DNA of 42,761 nt, from assembly GCA_905478185.1 (NCBI GenBank), contig CAJQHO010000009.1, positions 1 through 42,761 on the forward strand, in the 5' to 3' direction. The number at the start of each line of letters is the position of its first letter. The stretch's first letter is position 1. Positions 34,552 to 42,000 of the stretch are shown here, piece after piece. Made by a program: the position numbers and the translations under genes. Source of the stretch: an uncultured Flavobacteriales bacterium (GTDB taxonomy: Bacteria > Bacteroidota > Bacteroidia > Flavobacteriales > BACL11). The notes under the pieces are model-generated. The model was not told the DNA's origin, did no database searches, and worked only from the letters and a program-made list of their open reading frames with translations.

Positions 34552-35469
34552 ATGGATGAAGTGTTAGATGAAGCATTAGTAAAAGATCATAAGCCAGCAT
34601 GGAAAGGAGGTGATCAGCCTTATGAAGCAAGTTATGGGAAATTAATGATGTGGTTTTTCTTAATTACGGACACCTTGACATTTTCTGCTTTTTTAGCATC
34701 TTATGGATTTAGTAGATTTAAATATCCAGATATCTGGCCAAACCCTGAAGATGTATTTAGTCACTTCCCATTCTTGCATGGGGAGCATCCACTTTTGTTT
34801 GTTGCCTTAATGACGTTTATTCTTATTATGAGTTCGGTAACAATGGTACTTGCGGTGAATTACGGACATAAAATGCAAAAGAAGAAAGTGATTTTATGGC
34901 TTTCCTTAACTATTGTTGGGGGCGCTATATTCTTAGGGTCTCAAGCATGGGAGTGGGGACATTTTATTCATGGTGATAAAGGAGGGATTAATACTCAAAC
35001 AGAGCATGTAGTACATATTGCTGAAGGAGAGAAATTATCTTCTGTTTACGAATTAATGGGTGCTGATGGACATGATGGGACGCACCATCACTTCACGGTT
35101 GATCAGGTGATAACAAGCTTAGAAGCGAATCCTCAATATAATATTAGAAAAGCAAATAGAATGTATCTTACAAATGAGGACGCAATTGCTTATTTAAGAG
35201 AAAATGCATCTGAAGTATTGTTAGGAGCAAATTTGAAAAATAATGAATACGGACATCCTTTATTTGCGGATTACTTCTTCTTTATTACAGGATTTCATGG
35301 GTTTCATGTATTTTCAGGTGTAATTTTATTAATCATTATTTTAATTAATGTAGTTAAAGGAACTTATGAAAGAAGGGGTCATTATGAAATGGTAGAGAAA
35401 GTAGGACTATACTGGCACTTTGTAGATTTAGTATGGGTATTTGTATTCACATTCTTCTACTTAGTATAA
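34552..35469 (+). CDS. Cytochrome c oxidase subunit III, long form with soluble insert
   Basis: Second subunit III gene, 305 residues. Helices are visible around 30-52, 79-103, 113-135, 239-266 and 284-305, with the family motifs TGFHGFHVFSGVI and YWHFVDLVWVFVF. Between the third and fourth helices lies a hydrophilic stretch of about 100 residues (139-238) with a histidine-rich DGHDGTHHHF patch and no membrane span. This insert is absent from the neighbouring short subunit III. It may contact another respiratory protein or bind metal (inference). It lies 17 bp after the short form. Confidence 0.9.
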   Translation: MDEVLDEALVKDHKPAWKGGDQPYEASYGKLMMWFFLITDTLTFSAFLASYGFSRFKYPDIWPNPEDVFSHFPFLHGEHPLLFVALMTFILIMSSVTMVLAVNYGHKMQKKKVILWLSLTIVGGAIFLGSQAWEWGHFIHGDKGGINTQTEHVVHIAEGEKLSSVYELMGADGHDGTHHHFTVDQVITSLEANPQYNIRKANRMYLTNEDAIAYLRENASEVLLGANLKNNEYGHPLFADYFFFITGFHGFHVFSGVILLIIILINVVKGTYERRGHYEMVEKVGLYWHFVDLVWVFVFTFFYLV

Positions 35470-35487
35470 TTAAAAAAATAAATTATT

Positions 35488-35808
35488 ATGGGAAGTGAAA
35501 CAAAGGGAAATTGGTGGATTTGGAAGGTTTTTTGGATATTATTATTTATTACAGCATTTGAAGTCGCTCTTGGAATAATTAAGCCATCCTTTTTAGTAGA
35601 TACAATCTTTTTAGGCACAAAATTAATAAACCATGTATTTATTATTTTAACTATTATAAAAGCAGCATATATAATCAATCAATTTATGCACTTAGGGCAT
35701 GAAAAAGTCACTTTAAAATGGACAATATTATTGCCTGCACTTATACTAGTGCCATATTTGTTATTCATTCTTTTAAATGAAGGATTCTACACCTATTTGA
35801 AAATTTAG
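35488..35808 (+). CDS. Cytochrome c oxidase subunit IV-like protein
   Basis: A 106-residue protein with three predicted helices (WKVFWILLFITAFEVALGII, then HVFIILTIIKAAYIINQFMHLGHE, then WTILLPALILVPYLLFILL). The order and the INQFMHLGHE segment fit the small bacterial subunit IV (prokaryotic COX4/CtaF type), which helps assemble or stabilise subunit I. It is co-transcribed with the subunit III genes, 18 bp after the long form. Confidence 0.88.
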   Translation: MGSETKGNWWIWKVFWILLFITAFEVALGIIKPSFLVDTIFLGTKLINHVFIILTIIKAAYIINQFMHLGHEKVTLKWTILLPALILVPYLLFILLNEGFYTYLKI

Positions 35809-35821
35809 ATTTTTAAATATT

Positions 35822-36502
35822 ATGAAAATAGAAAAAATAACACTTCTTTTCTTATTGCTGGTTTTACCCGCCATTATGTATTTTTATTTAACTAGGGGGT
35901 ATAATAATTTTATTAAATTAGAGATTATAGGTGAAGCTGATTATAGTATTGATGATTTTAGTTTTATCAATCAAGACAATGATACTATTACAAAGGATAG
36001 TCTCTTAGGATCAATTTATGTTGCAAATTTTTTCTTTACATCTTGCCCTACTATTTGTCCAACAATGACGAGAAATATGTCATATTTACAAGATAAACTT
36101 AGTGTTTACCCTAATATTAGGTTTCTATCTCATACTGTTGATCCTGATAATGATACGCCAGAAAAATTAGTTAAATATGTTGATTTAATGCAACAAAAAA
36201 ATATTAACATTGATTTATCTAATTGGGATTTTGTAACGGGCGATAAAGATAAATTATATGAATCAGCAGCAAACTATTTTGTTAATGCTAGCGTTGATTC
36301 ATTAGCCCCTGGAGGATTTTTACATTCAGAGTATTTTATTTTAATTGACAAACAGGGAAGAGTTAGATCTGGTATTGATATAAATGGAAATGTTGTTGGC
36401 GCATATGATGGCACTAATGAAGTCCAAATGAAGGACCTTATTAATGATATTAATGTTCTAATGGCAGAATACAAAAGACCTTTAAAGGATGCTAAAGATT
36501 AA
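35822..36502 (+). CDS. SCO family copper chaperone
   Basis: SCO1/SenC family protein, anchored by an N-terminal helix (ITLLFLLLVLPAIMYFYL) with a thioredoxin-like domain outside the cytoplasm. It delivers copper to, and reduces, the CuA cysteines of subunit II. The copper site is C-x3-C in FTSCPTICPTM with the distal histidine in FLHSEYFILID. The 226-residue length is normal. Its 3' end overlaps the small CxxC protein gene by 14 bp. Confidence 0.93.
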   Translation: MKIEKITLLFLLLVLPAIMYFYLTRGYNNFIKLEIIGEADYSIDDFSFINQDNDTITKDSLLGSIYVANFFFTSCPTICPTMTRNMSYLQDKLSVYPNIRFLSHTVDPDNDTPEKLVKYVDLMQQKNINIDLSNWDFVTGDKDKLYESAANYFVNASVDSLAPGGFLHSEYFILIDKQGRVRSGIDINGNVVGAYDGTNEVQMKDLINDINVLMAEYKRPLKDAKD

Positions 36503-36719
36503 ATTATTTGTTTTAGTCATCTTAATGACTTTTTTCAATTCTCTCAGCTTTGCTCAGTGCGCAATGTGTAAGGCAGTTGTAGAGGCTAATTTGGAAGCAG
36601 GAGACACTAAAGGCGCAGGTTTAAATGATGGAATTCTGTTTTTAATGTCTATGCCGTATATAGCAGTATTTTTATTTGGAGTGTTTTACTACTTGCAAAA
36701 AAAATCTAAAGTAGCTTGA
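36489..36719 (+). CDS. Small exported CxxC membrane protein in the oxidase assembly cluster
   Basis: A 76-residue protein of unknown function. A signal peptide (MLKIKLFVLVILMTFFNSLSFA) would leave a mature protein beginning QCAMCKAVVEAN, with a C-x2-C pair at its N-terminus. A polar stretch with GAGLNDGILFL follows, then a second span MPYIAVFLFGVFYYL and a basic tail KKSKVA. Overlap with the SCO gene and closeness to cyoE place it in oxidase maturation. A role in copper or thiol handling is plausible but only inferred. Small proteins of this CAMCKA type occur near such clusters in flavobacteria, from memory. Confidence 0.78.
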   Translation: MLKIKLFVLVILMTFFNSLSFAQCAMCKAVVEANLEAGDTKGAGLNDGILFLMSMPYIAVFLFGVFYYLQKKSKVA

Positions 36720-36729
36720 ATCAATTACT

Positions 36730-37620
36730 ATGAACGTATTTAAATACTATGGACAGCTTTTAAAATTCAGGCTATCTATTACTGTTGTTTTTTCTGCAAT
36801 GGTTGGTTACCTTTTAGGAATTGAAAACTTTGTATTTAATGAGTTTATATTTTTGATAGTGGGAGGTTTTTTTGTTACAGGATCCGCAAATGGTTTCAAT
36901 CAAATTCTTGAAAAAGATAAAGATAAATTGATGGAAAGAACTGCTAATAGACCTTTGCCTCAAGGTAATCTTTCCGTATTACAGGCCGTAATTTTTTGCT
37001 CCACAATGGCATTATTAGGTTTATATCTTTTAAACTTTATAAAGCCTCAAGGAAGTTTTTATGCATTTATGTCTAAATCTTCTTTATTTGGGTTAGTTTC
37101 TATCCTGCTCTATGTTCTTTCGTACACTCCTTTAAAGAGAGTTTCAACTATTTCTATCTTTGTGGGAGCTATTCCTGGCGCTATCCCATTTTTATTGGGT
37201 TGGGTAGCTGCTACTGATGATTTTGGATTGGCAGCAGGAATTTTGTTTGCAATTCAGTTTTTTTGGCAATTCCCTCACTTTATTGCTATTGCTTGGGTAC
37301 TTAATGATGAATATAAAAAAGCAGGATTTAAGATGCTTTTTGGGGGCAGGAAGAATACATATCCAGCAGTAATCTCAATTTCCACTTCAGTGTGTATGAC
37401 ACTTATTTCGGTTGTTCCTTTCTTCTGGAGTTATACAGATTTAACTCTTTCAATCTATGCTTTTATTCTGATTTTAATTTTAGGAATATGGTTTACAAAA
37501 AAGTCATTTAATTTGTACAAAGAAACTACTGATGAAAGTGCAAAAAAGTTAATGCTAGCTTCCTTTGCATACCTTCCATTAATGCAAATTATTTATGTTT
37601 TGGATAAGTTCTTTCTCTAA
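36730..37620 (+). CDS. cyoE: Protoheme IX farnesyltransferase (heme O synthase)
   Basis: UbiA-family integral membrane prenyltransferase that adds a farnesyl tail to heme b to make heme O, the precursor of the heme A in subunit I. It has 296 residues and about nine helices. The first aspartate-rich motif appears in NGFNQILEKDKDKLMERTANRPLPQG, and the second loop in AWVLNDEYKKAGFKML. Last gene of the plus-strand arm; it ends in a 4-bp overlap with ctaA, which performs the next reaction and is read from the other strand. Confidence 0.95.
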   Translation: MNVFKYYGQLLKFRLSITVVFSAMVGYLLGIENFVFNEFIFLIVGGFFVTGSANGFNQILEKDKDKLMERTANRPLPQGNLSVLQAVIFCSTMALLGLYLLNFIKPQGSFYAFMSKSSLFGLVSILLYVLSYTPLKRVSTISIFVGAIPGAIPFLLGWVAATDDFGLAAGILFAIQFFWQFPHFIAIAWVLNDEYKKAGFKMLFGGRKNTYPAVISISTSVCMTLISVVPFFWSYTDLTLSIYAFILILILGIWFTKKSFNLYKETTDESAKKLMLASFAYLPLMQIIYVLDKFFL

Positions 37621-38627
37621 GATTTAGAAAAAATAAAGAGAGAATAGGTAGTTGCTGTTAGTAAAAAAAAAGCGCCAATTTGATGTAGAGCTGCAAGCCA
37701 AATAGGAACTACTAAAATCAAAGTAAAAATCCCTAAGAGTGTTTGGAGTAGTACAATCCCTAACAGAAAATTAAGAGACCTTTTCTGATTGTTTACTAAT
37801 TCTAATTTTTGTCCTTTCTTCCAAATGTAAATTACAAAAGCAACTAAAGTTAATGCAAGAATTCTATGAATAAATTGAACTCCATACCTTCCTTCAACAA
37901 AATTTTTCCATAATGGATCAAGTTGATATACAGCATCAGCAATCCAATAGTCTCCCATTTTTGGCCATGTATTAAATCCAATTCCAGCATTTAATCCAGC
38001 TACAAATCCTCCATAAATAATTTGAATAATTATTAATAGCATCAGTATTTTTATAAGACCAAGAAGTACAGTATTGCCACTTCTTTCTTTTGTAAAAATA
38101 AGTGGTAAAACTACCCAAAAGGTAAATGCAAAAGTTAAAAATGCTGTGATTAAATGCAATGCTAATCTGTAATGACTTACATCAGGGTTATTTACTAAGC
38201 CACTTTTTACCATCCACCAACCAATAGCTCCTTGCATAGTTCCCATCAGTAGTAAAATAGAGGTTTGAATAATTAGTTTTTTATTTAATCTTTTCTTAAT
38301 CAGAAAATAAATGAAGGGTATGATAAATACTAAGCCTAATAATCTTCCAATCATTCTGTGTAGATATTCCCAAAAAAAAATATATTTAAATTCAGATAAT
38401 GTACAGTTAAAATTAATTTTTTGGTATTCAGGATATGCCTTATAAAGGTTGAAAGTTTCTTTCCATTCTATTTCATTTAAAGGAGGTATTGCTCCCATAA
38501 ATAAATTCCACTTCACCATTGAAAGTCCAGAATCTGTTAGGCGCGTAATACCACCTATAACTACCATAATAAAGATTAAAGTACATCCAGATAATAACCA
38601 CATTATTATAGATTTATTTTTACTCAT
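37617..38627 (-). CDS. ctaA: Heme A synthase (COX15/CtaA)
   Basis: Converts heme O to heme A by oxidising the C8 methyl group. The 336-residue protein has eight predicted helices and family blocks: GGITRLTDSGLSMVKWN near the N-terminus, EYLHRMIGRLLGL with a heme-binding histidine, GLVNNPDVSHYRLALHL and VQFIHRILAL. It directly follows the DUF420 gene on the minus strand (ATG and stop are adjacent) and converges on cyoE, so heme O and heme A synthases lie tail to tail. Confidence 0.95.
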   Translation of the reverse strand: MSKNKSIIMWLLSGCTLIFIMVVIGGITRLTDSGLSMVKWNLFMGAIPPLNEIEWKETFNLYKAYPEYQKINFNCTLSEFKYIFFWEYLHRMIGRLLGLVFIIPFIYFLIKKRLNKKLIIQTSILLLMGTMQGAIGWWMVKSGLVNNPDVSHYRLALHLITAFLTFAFTFWVVLPLIFTKERSGNTVLLGLIKILMLLIIIQIIYGGFVAGLNAGIGFNTWPKMGDYWIADAVYQLDPLWKNFVEGRYGVQFIHRILALTLVAFVIYIWKKGQKLELVNNQKRSLNFLLGIVLLQTLLGIFTLILVVPIWLAALHQIGAFFLLTATTYSLFIFSKS

Positions 38628-39158
38628 TTAATAATATGGACTCATAAATAAGTAAACCATCACACCTGTTATAGCTACATACATCCAAATAGGGAATGTC
38701 CATTTTACTATGTTTTTATGTTTCTCAAACTCTCCTGTAAGTCCTCTGTACATGGAAAATAATGCTAACGGTAAGACAGCAATTGATAATAGAATATGAG
38801 AAATCAGAATAAAACGATAAGTGATTATATATTCTCCCAAATATTTAGTTGTAGCATGGTCCAAAACTAATTTTGAAAAAACATAGGAAAGTAAAAATAC
38901 TGATGACAACACAAAAGCAGTTATCATTGATATTTTATGCAATTTACTCTTCTTATTTTTTATTAGAACAAAACCACAGAATAGCAAGATAGCGGTTGTT
39001 CCATTTAATATTGCATGAAAAAGAGGAAGAAAGCTATAATCACTCTCGCTATTAATATGCAAATAATTTGAAAATATCATAAGTGCTGCAACTGCGATTG
39101 GTATAACAATTGATAATGTGATAATAATTGGCACAAAAACGGAATCTTTCTTTTTCAT
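38628..39158 (-). CDS. DUF420 (CtaM-like) membrane protein
   Basis: A 176-residue protein with five predicted helices. The pattern LPLFHAILNGTTAILLFCGFVLIKNKKSKLHK, followed by YRFILISHILLSIAVLPLALFSMYRGL and HKNIVKWTFPIWMYVAITGVMVYLF, is that of DUF420 (each block split by loops). Relatives, such as CtaM of Staphylococcus, are needed for heme A-containing oxidase activity. Position directly upstream of ctaA agrees. It abuts aspS upstream (one base). Confidence 0.9.
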   Translation of the reverse strand: MKKKDSVFVPIIITLSIVIPIAVAALMIFSNYLHINSESDYSFLPLFHAILNGTTAILLFCGFVLIKNKKSKLHKISMITAFVLSSVFLLSYVFSKLVLDHATTKYLGEYIITYRFILISHILLSIAVLPLALFSMYRGLTGEFEKHKNIVKWTFPIWMYVAITGVMVYLFMSPYY

Positions 39159-39159
39159 T

Positions 39160-40902
39160 TTATTTCAGTTTTATATTAAGTTCATTTAATTGTTCTTCAT
39201 CAATATCTGATGGCGAATCAATCATTACATCTCTACCAGAGTTATTTTTAGGGAATGCAATAAAATCACGGATACTTTCTTGTCCTCCCATAATTGCACA
39301 TAAACGGTCAAAACCAAAAGCAACTCCACCATGTGGAGGTGCTCCATATTCAAATGCTTCCATCAAAAATCCGAATTGCTCTTTTGCTTCTTTATCTGTA
39401 AATCCAAGATGTTTAAACATGAGTTGCTGTAAATCTCTATCATGTATTCTAATACTTCCTCCACCAATCTCATTTCCGTTCATCACAAGGTCATAAGCAT
39501 TGGCACGAACTGCTGCTGGGTCAGTATCTAGTTTTGCAATATCATCAGGTTTTGGTGAAGTAAACGGGTGGTGCATTGCATGGTATCTTTCAGTATCCTC
39601 ATCCCATTCTAACAATGGAAAATCTAACACCCATAAAGGCGCAAATATCTTAGGATTTCTTAGTCCTAATTTTTCTGCTAAGTGCAATCTTAATGTCCCT
39701 AATGCCTTTCTTGTTTTATCTACTCCTCCTGACATTATTAGCAACAAGTCACCATCTTCACAACCAGCTTTTGCTGCCCATACATTTCTAGCATCTTCAT
39801 CAAAAAACTTATCTACTGTTGATTTTGATGTTCCGTCCTCATTGTATTTACAATAGATAAGCCCTGTTGCACCTACCTGTGGCGTTTTCACAAAGTTGAC
39901 TAATTTATCTAATTGTTTACGCGTATAGTTTGCACATCCTTTTGCATTAATAGCAAGTACTGCTTCTGAATTATCAAACACACCAAAGCCCTTCCCTTGG
40001 CACTCTGCATTCATTTCTACAAAAGCCATATCAAATCTGATATCTGGCTTGTCCGAGCCATACAAAGCCATAGCATCATCATATGTCATTCTTGGGAATT
40101 CTGCTAACTCAACACCTTTTACTTCTTTAAGTAAATGCCTTGTTAATCCTTCAAACATATTAAGGATATCTTCTTGTTCAATAAAGGACATTTCACAGTC
40201 AATTTGAGTAAACTCTGGCTGTCTGTCGGCACGCAAATCTTCATCTCTAAAGCATTTCACAATTTGATAATACTTATCAATTCCACCTACCATAAGCAAT
40301 TGCTTAAAGGTTTGTGGCGATTGTGGTAAAGCATAAAACTGCTTTTCGTTCATTCTACTTGGTACTACAAAATCCCTTGCTCCTTCAGGTGTTGATTTTA
40401 TTAAGTAAGGCGTTTCTACCTCAATAAATCCTTCAGAGTTTAAGAAGTTTCTCGTTTCAGTAGAAACTTTTGCTCTTAGCATTAAGTTTTCTTTAACAGG
40501 ATTTCTTCTGATATCTAAATAGCGGTATTTCATTCTTATTTCATCACCACCATCTGTTTCATCTTCAATTGTAAAAGGTGGCGTTTTTGCTGCATTCAGA
40601 ATTGTTAAAATACTAACCTCAATTTCAATTTCACCTGTAGGGATATTTTTATTTTTTGATGAACGCTCAATAACAGTTCCGCTAATTTGAATTACAAATT
40701 CACGGCCTAATTTTCTAGCATCAGTACATAAATCAGCATTTACATCCATATTAAACGCCAATTGAGTGATACCGTATCTATCTCTCAAATCAACAAAAGT
40801 CATACCTCCTAAATCTCTTGTTTTTTGCACCCATCCACTTAGGGTTACTTTTTCTGAAACATTATTTATGTTTAATGTTCCGCAATTATTTGTTCTTAAC
40901 AT
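39160..40902 (-). CDS. aspS: Aspartyl-tRNA synthetase
   Basis: Class II synthetase charging tRNA-Asp. The 580 residues cover the N-terminal OB-fold ([26 protein letters not shown]), motif 2 ([19 protein letters not shown]), the bacterial insertion domain, and motif 3 ([16 protein letters not shown]). Whether it also charges tRNA-Asn depends on the presence of asparaginyl-tRNA synthetase elsewhere. A promoter element (TAAATTTG on the minus strand, 40920-40927) lies 18 bp upstream. The DUF420 gene starts two bases after its stop, so aspS, DUF420 and ctaA may be one transcript. Confidence 0.97.
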   Translation of the reverse strand: MLRTNNCGTLNINNVSEKVTLSGWVQKTRDLGGMTFVDLRDRYGITQLAFNMDVNADLCTDARKLGREFVIQISGTVIERSSKNKNIPTGEIEIEVSILTILNAAKTPPFTIEDETDGGDEIRMKYRYLDIRRNPVKENLMLRAKVSTETRNFLNSEGFIEVETPYLIKSTPEGARDFVVPSRMNEKQFYALPQSPQTFKQLLMVGGIDKYYQIVKCFRDEDLRADRQPEFTQIDCEMSFIEQEDILNMFEGLTRHLLKEVKGVELAEFPRMTYDDAMALYGSDKPDIRFDMAFVEMNAECQGKGFGVFDNSEAVLAINAKGCANYTRKQLDKLVNFVKTPQVGATGLIYCKYNEDGTSKSTVDKFFDEDARNVWAAKAGCEDGDLLLIMSGGVDKTRKALGTLRLHLAEKLGLRNPKIFAPLWVLDFPLLEWDEDTERYHAMHHPFTSPKPDDIAKLDTDPAAVRANAYDLVMNGNEIGGGSIRIHDRDLQQLMFKHLGFTDKEAKEQFGFLMEAFEYGAPPHGGVAFGFDRLCAIMGGQESIRDFIAFPKNNSGRDVMIDSPSDIDEEQLNELNIKLK

Positions 40903-40912
40903 CTTAAAATTA

Positions 40913-40941
40913 TTTGCTGCAAATTTAACACATTAGTTTTG
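40913..40941 (+). promoter_or_regulatory. tadA promoter
   Basis: TTTG (40913-40916), a 17-bp spacer and TAGTTTTG (40934-40941) fit both boxes. RNA would start about eight bases before the ATG at 40954. Confidence 0.7.
40920..40927 (-). promoter_or_regulatory. aspS minus-7 element
   Basis: TAAATTTG on the minus strand, 18 bp before the aspS ATG. It lies inside the spacer of the tadA promoter, so the two divergent promoters interleave. Confidence 0.6.
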
Positions 40942-40953
40942 TAAATTCGCACT

Positions 40954-41400
40954 ATGGAAATAAATCCTTTTGATGATACTTATTTTATGAAAGAAGCCTT
41001 GAAAGAGGCACAAAAAGCATTTGTAAAGGATGAGGTTCCAGTTGGCGCAGTTATAGTTTGTGAAAATCAAATTATTGCAAAAGCTCATAATTATACAGAA
41101 ACCTTAAATGATGTAACTGCTCATGCCGAGATGCAAGCTTTTACTGCTGCTGCTGATTGTTTAGGAGGAAAATATTTAAATGAATGCACATTATACGTGA
41201 CATTAGAACCTTGCGTAATGTGTGGGGGAGCATCCTATTGGACGCAATTAAAAAAAATTGTTTTTGGAGCTGCTGATGAAAAAAGAGGATTCTCCATACT
41301 TTCAGAAAATATTTTACATCCAAAAACTGAAGTCGAAAGCGGATTAATGAAAGAAGAATGCAGTAAATTATTAACTGATTTTTTTCAATCAAAAAGATAA
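40954..41400 (+). CDS. tadA: tRNA-adenosine deaminase-like nucleoside deaminase
   Basis: Zinc deaminase of the CDA fold, most likely converting adenosine-34 of tRNA-Arg to inosine. It has 148 residues with the zinc and proton-transfer motif HAE (H57, E59) and EPCVMC (C87, C90). The start is supported by a two-box promoter just upstream. A free-base or nucleoside deaminase of the same fold (for example guanine deaminase) is the main alternative, but length and the DEVPVGAVIV block favour TadA. Divergent from aspS. Confidence 0.9.
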   Translation: MEINPFDDTYFMKEALKEAQKAFVKDEVPVGAVIVCENQIIAKAHNYTETLNDVTAHAEMQAFTAAADCLGGKYLNECTLYVTLEPCVMCGGASYWTQLKKIVFGAADEKRGFSILSENILHPKTEVESGLMKEECSKLLTDFFQSKR

Positions 41401-41407
41401 ATAAGCG

Positions 41408-41415
41408 TATTTTTG
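41408..41415 (+). promoter_or_regulatory. Minus-7 element of the bacilliredoxin gene
   Basis: TATTTTTG fits TAnnTTTG and ends 21 bp before the ATG. No clear minus-33 box was seen inside the end of tadA. Confidence 0.5.
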
Positions 41416-41436
41416 CGCTAATAAAAATATAAAATT

Positions 41437-41853
41437 ATGAATTATCCAGAAGAAATGTGTGCGCCTATGCGTGCCGATTTAACATCAGCAGGTTTTGTAG
41501 AATTAAAAACTCCTGAAGCAGTATCGGATTTACTAGATAAAAAAGAAGGAACTGTATTAGTTATGGTGAATTCAGTATGTGGTTGTGCGGCAGGAAACGC
41601 TAGGCCAGCGGTAAAAATGACAACTAAATTTGATAAGAAAGTAGATACTTTTGCTACTGTATTTGCTGGGCAAGATATTGGTGCTGTTGCTAAAGCAAGA
41701 GAATATATGGCTCCATTTCCTCCATCATCACCAGCAATTGCAGTTTTTAAAGACGGGAAATTAGTTCATTTTATTGAACGTCATCATATTGAAGGTCGTT
41801 CAGCTGAAATGATTGCTGAAAATATTAAAGATTGTTTTGATCAAATCTGTTAA
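41437..41853 (+). CDS. BrxA/BrxB family bacilliredoxin
   Basis: Thioredoxin-fold protein of 138 residues with the CGC motif at C48-G-C50 in NSVCGCAAGNARPA, the mark of the YphP/YqiW family. In Bacillus these remove bacillithiol from oxidised proteins. Many Bacteroidota make bacillithiol or a related thiol, so a similar redox role is reasonable. A strong terminator follows the gene, so it is a single transcript. Confidence 0.93.
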   Translation: MNYPEEMCAPMRADLTSAGFVELKTPEAVSDLLDKKEGTVLVMVNSVCGCAAGNARPAVKMTTKFDKKVDTFATVFAGQDIGAVAKAREYMAPFPPSSPAIAVFKDGKLVHFIERHHIEGRSAEMIAENIKDCFDQIC

Positions 41854-41881
41854 GAATTTTTGCTTAATATTTAGTTGATTT

Positions 41882-41908
41882 AGAGGTGATATTCACCTCT
41901 TTTTTTTA
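41882..41908 (+). terminator. Intrinsic terminator after the bacilliredoxin gene
   Basis: AGAGGTGA (41882-41889) pairs with TCACCTCT (41893-41900) across a 3-base loop, followed by a run of eight T. Confidence 0.88.
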
Positions 41909-42000
41909 CTTCAATTTTTTGAAGAAAATATTTATGGTGAAGTGTTTAAAAAATTTGTATCTTGCGAGCTTAATAAAAGATTATAAATATTTTTAATAAT

